DNA of 64,000 nucleotides from Symbiodinium natans (taxonomy: Eukaryota; Sar; Dinophyceae; Suessiales; Symbiodiniaceae), in assembly GCA_905221605.1 (NCBI GenBank), contig CAJNDS010002489.1, positions 64,001 through 128,000 on the forward strand, given 5' to 3'. Below are positions 60,183-64,000 of this stretch, one piece after another. The position numbers and the translations under genes are program-made. Within the stretch, counting starts at the first letter, position 1. The number at the start of each line of letters is the position of its first letter. The notes under the pieces are model-generated. The model did not search any database. It was not told the DNA's origin and saw nothing but the letters and a program-made list of their open reading frames with translations.

Positions 60183-60365
60183 GCGTCTTCAAGCCCCAAG
60201 TTTAATCACAGACCTGCGCCGAATGCGCTACAAGCACTCATGCGAATGGCTATGGTTGGAAGGAAGGGATTCTCTTCCTCAGGAGGTCCCCTGTGCTGCG
60301 CTGGGGATTTCAATTCTGAGCTCCATGTGCATGTTAAGATGCAAGATGCTCATATAAAGACATGA
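60183..60365 (+). CDS. exon or gene end, 60 residues
   Basis: After TAGGGTTTGCAG reads ASSSPKFNHRPAPNALQALM, RMAMVGRKGFSSSGGPLCCA to DAHIKT and stop; GT donors after FSSSG and after LHVH would shorten it. Confidence 0.5.
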   Translation, partial: ASSSPKFNHRPAPNALQALMRMAMVGRKGFSSSGGPLCCAGDFNSELHVHVKMQDAHIKT

Positions 60366-60487
60366 GGATGCCGGAAACCAAAACATAACCCCCCAAGACC
60401 TGTAAACCTAATCAAACCAGTACTGGGTCCCGACTTCCCACCGAACCCCGAAACCCTTTGTGTCTGGGAGAGACACGGGCGCAGCAG

Positions 60488-60672
60488 CTGGCGGCACCCT
60501 GCTTGGGGCAGGTGTTTCGGGTTTGGGCTTCTTTGTGGAGGGGAAGGAAAGAAAAACTCGTGAGGACAACTCCAACTCAACTCATTCAAGCGGGGACGCA
60601 GCTTGCTTCGAGTCGCACGTCACCGCTGCACGGCGAAACTTGCACAGCCACTCCAACATAGGGTACAAGTAG
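60488..60672 (+). CDS. two exons at a gene 3' end
   Basis: Exon 60488-60511 (LAAPCLGQ, donor GTGTTTCGG) and exon 60541-60672 (GKERKTREDNSNSTHSSGDA, ACFESHVTAARRNLHSHSNI to GYK and TAG), phase 0. The 29-nt gap is too short for a normal intron, so 60541 may instead join an earlier exon. Confidence 0.45.
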
Positions 60673-60798
60673 AAGCCGATGTTCCCTAAAACTCGTGACT
60701 TCCTAACGCGTTTATGCTTCATTACTAGGCTCGTTCAAAGGGGAGGGAGAGGAGGAGGACCGAGGGGGGTGGAGGGGGGGTGGAGGATGAAAAAACAC

Positions 60799-60883
60799 GG
60801 GCCTTAATAATAATTAGAACAGGGCTTTGGGGTTGTTACAAAATATGCATAAAGGGACCTAATTTTTCCGAGACCCCATATTA
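60799..60883. repeat. family C element
   Basis: GGGCCTTAATAATAATTAGA and TTTTTCCGAGACCCCATATT. Confidence 0.75.
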
Positions 60884-60972
60884 CGCACACAGCCCCACCT
60901 CTGCATCGGCACCTCATTTCATCCCTTAAAGGGTAAGTATTTTTGGGGGATCTAGGGTACCTCATTCCCTCC

Positions 60973-61062
60973 TAAACCCTGAACCCTGAACCCTGAACCC
61001 TGAACCCTGACCCCTAACCCCTAAACCCTAAACCCTAAACTTAAACCCTAAACCCTAAACCG
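60973..61062 (+). repeat. telomere-like array, CCCTGAA block then CCCTAAA
   Basis: Five CCCTGAA units pass into CCCTAAA units. Confidence 0.93.
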
Positions 61063-61371
61063 ACAGTAAGGCCTCTGCATTGGCACAGGCACAGGCTGTG
61101 GGACACCCATCATCGGTACTGGAGACGTCTGGCCCAGCGCGCATGGCACCTTGAGGTGGCCCAACCCCCCTAGCCCTAAACCCTAAACCCCCTAAATCCC
61201 CTAATTCCCTAAACCCCCTAAACCCGGAATGTAGAAGGTTCAGCACCCTAAAACCGGAAAAAAAAAAAAAAAACCTTCGTCCAAAGTCGAACAGGGCATG
61301 TCTGGGGGGTTTAGAAGTTTCGGAGTAGGGCTTCAAGGTTGATGGGTGTCTTGGTCAAAGTTACGTAGCAG

Positions 61372-61502
61372 AAAAGAGTCTGCCCCGCGGAGCTTTCAGG
61401 AGTTGCAAGCAACAGAATACACTGCCATCCAACATTCCAAAGCTGCTGTCGGGGTCCAGGATTTCTTTTGGAAGTACTTTAAGAACCCAAAGGCCTCCTT
61501 TG
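61372..61502 (+). CDS. 43-codon exon, function unknown
   Basis: After TTACGTAGCAG reads KESAPRSFQELQATEYTAIQ, HSKAAVGVQDFFWKYFKNPK and ASF with donor GTAGGC. The other two plus frames are open for part of it. A family G element follows at 61556. Confidence 0.5.
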
Positions 61503-61555
61503 GTAGGCTGCCTCAGAACCCTATGAGGGGTTTTATAGCAAGAGACTCTTGCCAG

Positions 61556-61658
61556 CCCAGCAACCATCGGATAACAAGGGCACGCTTTTTGGGGTTGGTT
61601 GCTTTATAAGGGAACCCACAACCAAAAAAGGAGTAAAAGGTACCACTGGGCTACCAAG
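61556..61658. repeat. family G element
   Basis: CCCAGCAACCATCGGATAAC start, GGTTGGTTGCTTTATAAGGG centre, TACCACTGGGCTACC end. Confidence 0.78.
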
Positions 61659-61795
61659 GGCTACAAACAAGGTAGCCCTAAACCCTAAACCCTTTTGAGC
61701 AACGGACTTTGGAGGCTGCCGGCAAACATGCAACTTCTTAGAAGTCACATCACGCAAAACATCACGCAAACCCTAAATCAAGGGATGAAGACTCG

Positions 61796-61886
61796 TACCC
61801 CTAAGGTTGTACCCCTAAAGGTTCCCCTGAATATACTCCTAATATGGCCCTTATATTCCCTTAGGGATCCTTAAAAAGGGACCCCA
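61796..61886. repeat. family H element
   Basis: CCCCTAAAGGTTCCCCTGAA and ATGGCCCTTATATTCCCTTA, then a GGGATCC...GGGACCCC arm. Confidence 0.78.
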
Positions 61887-61959
61887 AAAACTAAACCCTA
61901 AACCCTAAACCCTAAACCCCAAACCCTAAACCCTAAGGTGAGTCATGTCCTCTCCCAAG

Positions 61960-62023
61960 GCGCTGGAGACTGTGGTAGCGAGGATGGAGCCGAGGCATCC
62001 CCAACCTCTTCGCTTCTCTTTGA
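61960..62023 (+). CDS. exon, paralogue of 56891-56964
   Basis: After GTCCTCTCCCAAG reads ALETVVARMEPRHPQPLRFS, then donor GTTTAGGG (array 62025-62068). CCCTAAA array 61893-61937 is on the left. Confidence 0.6.
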
Positions 62024-62229
62024 GTTTAGGGTTTAGGGTTTAGGGTTTAGAGTTTAGGGTTGAGGGTTTTTTGAGTGTTCGCGGGAAGCCGCAAGTGGGA
62101 GTCTCTGGCGGTTTAAGGGCCGGCGCGCTGTTGGTCCGACGAAGTTCTGGACATCGGCCCCAATGGCCAGGAATGACTCAGACAATGTGGGTTTAGGGTT
62201 TAGGGCTTAGGGTTTAGCGTTTAGGGTTT

Positions 62230-62324
62230 GTTCCCCCTTATACTAACAGCTCCTTCATGGGGATTATTTATAGGGGGTACTAGAATCCCTATTAAGGACT
62301 GTGTGTATAAGGAGGAACATCCCA
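62230..62324. repeat. family B palindromic element
   Basis: TTCCCCCTTATACTAACAGC and CTGTGTGTATAAGGAGGAAC ends; it lies in the intron before exon 62402. Confidence 0.9.
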
Positions 62325-62401
62325 ACTCATACAATCCGAACACTCGAACCCTTCATGCCGTTTTTAATGTTTGATTTTGGATGGCCTAATGGGTGGGCCA
62401 G

Positions 62402-63224
62402 TCACCAACCAATGATGAAATCATGTCTCTCTTCGCTGTCCTGCTGCGCAACATATCGAACCATTTTCCTGCCTGTCAGTTCTTTGGCAAGAGATTTGTT
62501 CACGCCTCCGCAAACCCAAACAAACCTACGGTTTCAAAGCTCCAAAAACGCATGTACCTTGGCCGGGGCCACGATTCAAGCCTCCCAAAACCCGAAAGCT
62601 ACAAGAAGCAAAAAGGTACGACTAACCTAGCTGCCCAAAAACTCGGGTTACTGTGAAAAGGTTGTTTGGCTAGTCCACAGAAGATGCACAGTTGACTCGA
62701 AACCGTCTTTCAAGGCGGCACATATAGCCTTTGCCACACATGTGGTGCGCTTCCGTTCCATCACGTCAGCGCGCCATTACCCCCACAGTACTCCTGTTCC
62801 GGTGATACCCCATATTCAAGAGCCTACAGCACCCGTCAAGGTAGGCATTACCTGCACTTTCTGTAAGCTCCGGGTTGCGGGCAAAAAAGCCTCTACACCC
62901 CAGGAGAACTTGGGCCGCCGACCAGGGCCATCGCCGCCTGCCGACAAAGGATTTCGGGGTATCAAGCCCTCGTGCACATCCGTCAACCCTGCGGCGGCGT
63001 GTTGGCGGTTCTGAAAAATTCGTGCACCTCCGAAAGCTGGAGGTTTGGGCGGAGGGTGCCGGGCAACTTTCCATGGAGGACCGTGGAACCCGCACCGCAT
63101 GAACGCCATAATTTTCGGGGTCAGACGGACCATTCAAGGGGGACAGGGCTCTTTGGGTACCCAGGATGCAGATTGGAAATCTCCAGTTCACATGTGCCTG
63201 CTGACCGTCCGGCGTAGAAGCTGA
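62402..63224 (+). CDS. four-exon gene 3' end, function unknown
   Basis: Exons are 62402-62615, 62692-62840, 62904-62949 and 63037-63224, with phases matching at each junction, ending in TGA. They read PTNDEIMSLFAVLLRNISNH, FGKRFVHASANPNKPTVSKL, then DSKPSFKAAHIAFATHVVRF, then ENLGRRPGPSPPADK, then FHGGPWNPHRMNAIIFGVRR to CLLTVRRRS. Donors are GTACGA, GTAGGC and GATTTC (GA). Introns are 63-87 nt and contain no array. About 198 residues are visible; basic protein, no domain recognised. Confidence 0.65.
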
Positions 63225-63320
63225 CACGAGTCCTGCAGGCCATGGAAAAGGGTTTAGGGTTTAGGGTTTAGGGTTTAAGGTTTAGGGTTCACCAGTCAGA
63301 TCCGATTCTAGCCGCTATCG

Positions 63321-63816
63321 CTAGCTCAGTGTGGCTTTGTTGACACGTATTGGGGGCCTCCGAAATACAGAGTGCTGCTCACAACCATTTGGAGGTTCAT
63401 GGGCAGTTCTAAGTGGGGCAATGAGTAGGGTGACTATACTTTATGGCCTTACTTAGGGCTTCTTACCCTGCTTAGAACTACCCTTGAACCTCCAAGTACA
63501 GGTTTGACCCTGTTCACACAACAGCCGCAGGCTGCACTCTCAGACACAAACAGCCATCTCAATGCCGGGTCCTGGCATGTAGGGACCTGTGAATTGTGGA
63601 AAAATGGTGGTGGGGGGGGTGGGGGGGGCAAAGAGCCCAATACCCCTTAATTAAGCAATATTCCTTAAATCATAATCAGGATCCCTTTAAAATTTAAGGT
63701 ATATTCCTTAATTATATTCCTTAATTATATTCTTTAATTGTATTCCTTAATTAAGGAGTACTGGGCTCTCTGGGGGCTAATCTTGGGCATCGGGGTCTCG
63801 CTAGGTCTGCATCCGT
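63321..63816 (-). CDS. three-exon gene 3' end with family E and family A introns
   Basis: Exons in sense order are 63778-63816 (TDADLARPRCPRL, GC donor), 63509-63586 (VPTCQDPALRWLFVSESAAC, GCCVNR, donor GTCAAACC) and 63321-63374 (HSVFRRPPIRVNKATLS plus TAG), all phase 0. Intron 63587-63777 is a family E element followed by a C-rich tract and CACAG; intron 63375-63508 is a family A element. The gene is convergent with 62402-63224. Confidence 0.65.
63387..63498. repeat. family A element in intron 63375-63508
   Basis: ATTTGGAGGTTCATGGGCAG and TACCCTTGAACCTCCAAGTA ends. Confidence 0.92.
63631..63774. repeat. family E element in intron 63587-63777
   Basis: AGAGCCCAATACCCCTTAAT and TTAAGGAGTACTGGGCTCTC ends, with an internal run of ATTCCTTAATTAT units. 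Confidence 0.92.
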
Positions 63817-63862
63817 CTGCGCAAGCGCAGGGACTTGGGTGCAGCCGGCTCTATAGGCTGCC

Positions 63863-63899
63863 TTAGGGTTTAGGGTTTAGGGTTTAGGGTTTAGGGTTT
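63863..63899 (+). repeat. telomere-like array (TTTAGGG)n
   Basis: Five units near the window end. Confidence 0.93.
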
Positions 63900-64000
63900 T
63901 ACAACCGCCTCAGGAGATATATACCCCTCATTGGGCCCAAATCACATGAATTTCGGTGGGTGCTCAATGCTGACGCTGCATCGTATCGTACTCCATTTAA

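Noticed and set aside
62766-63227. 153-codon minus-strand frame
   Set aside because: Antisense to four plus-strand exons that join in phase to a stop.

Overview
This window looks like nuclear DNA of a dinoflagellate, most likely a Symbiodiniaceae-type alga. That is an inference, from plant-type TTTAGGG repeats, very short exons with GT, GC and apparently GA splice donors, and a BTB-BACK-NHL protein family that I recall as expanded in these algae. There is no operon structure, no rRNA and no convincing tRNA.

The DNA is a mosaic of three things. (1) Dozens of interspersed telomere-like arrays, (CCCTAAA)n or (TTTAGGG)n, on both strands. (2) At least ten families of 70-150 bp palindromic, MITE-like elements, lettered A to K here. 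(3) Short unique segments of 30-250 bp, most of which read as exons. When splice sites are placed (AG acceptor, often after a C-rich tract; GT donor, often the first bases of GTTTAGGG), many neighbouring segments join in a consistent reading phase. The arrays and palindromes then fall inside introns. I propose that most of the repeats are intron material: introner-like elements and telomere-like intron ends.

The best multi-exon models are at 194-513 (-), 3466-4321 (-), 5902-6416 (-), 6468-7890 (+), 9994-10904 (-), 19074-19554 (-), 24090-24500 (+), 24508-24992 (-), 37085-38427 (-), 45930-46382 (-), 47023-47650 (-), 51147-51548 (-), 62402-63224 (+) and 63321-63816 (-). None has a function I recognise. 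Recognisable items are a broken, intronless BTB-BACK-NHL gene (8072-9798, -) and a probable DDE-transposase C-terminus fused to a 57-bp minisatellite (55251-56738, -). Most genes lie on the minus strand, with plus-strand genes interspersed.

All exon calls were made by eye. Single exons can often be read on the opposite strand too; chains with matching phases are much safer. Protein starts are mostly not found.
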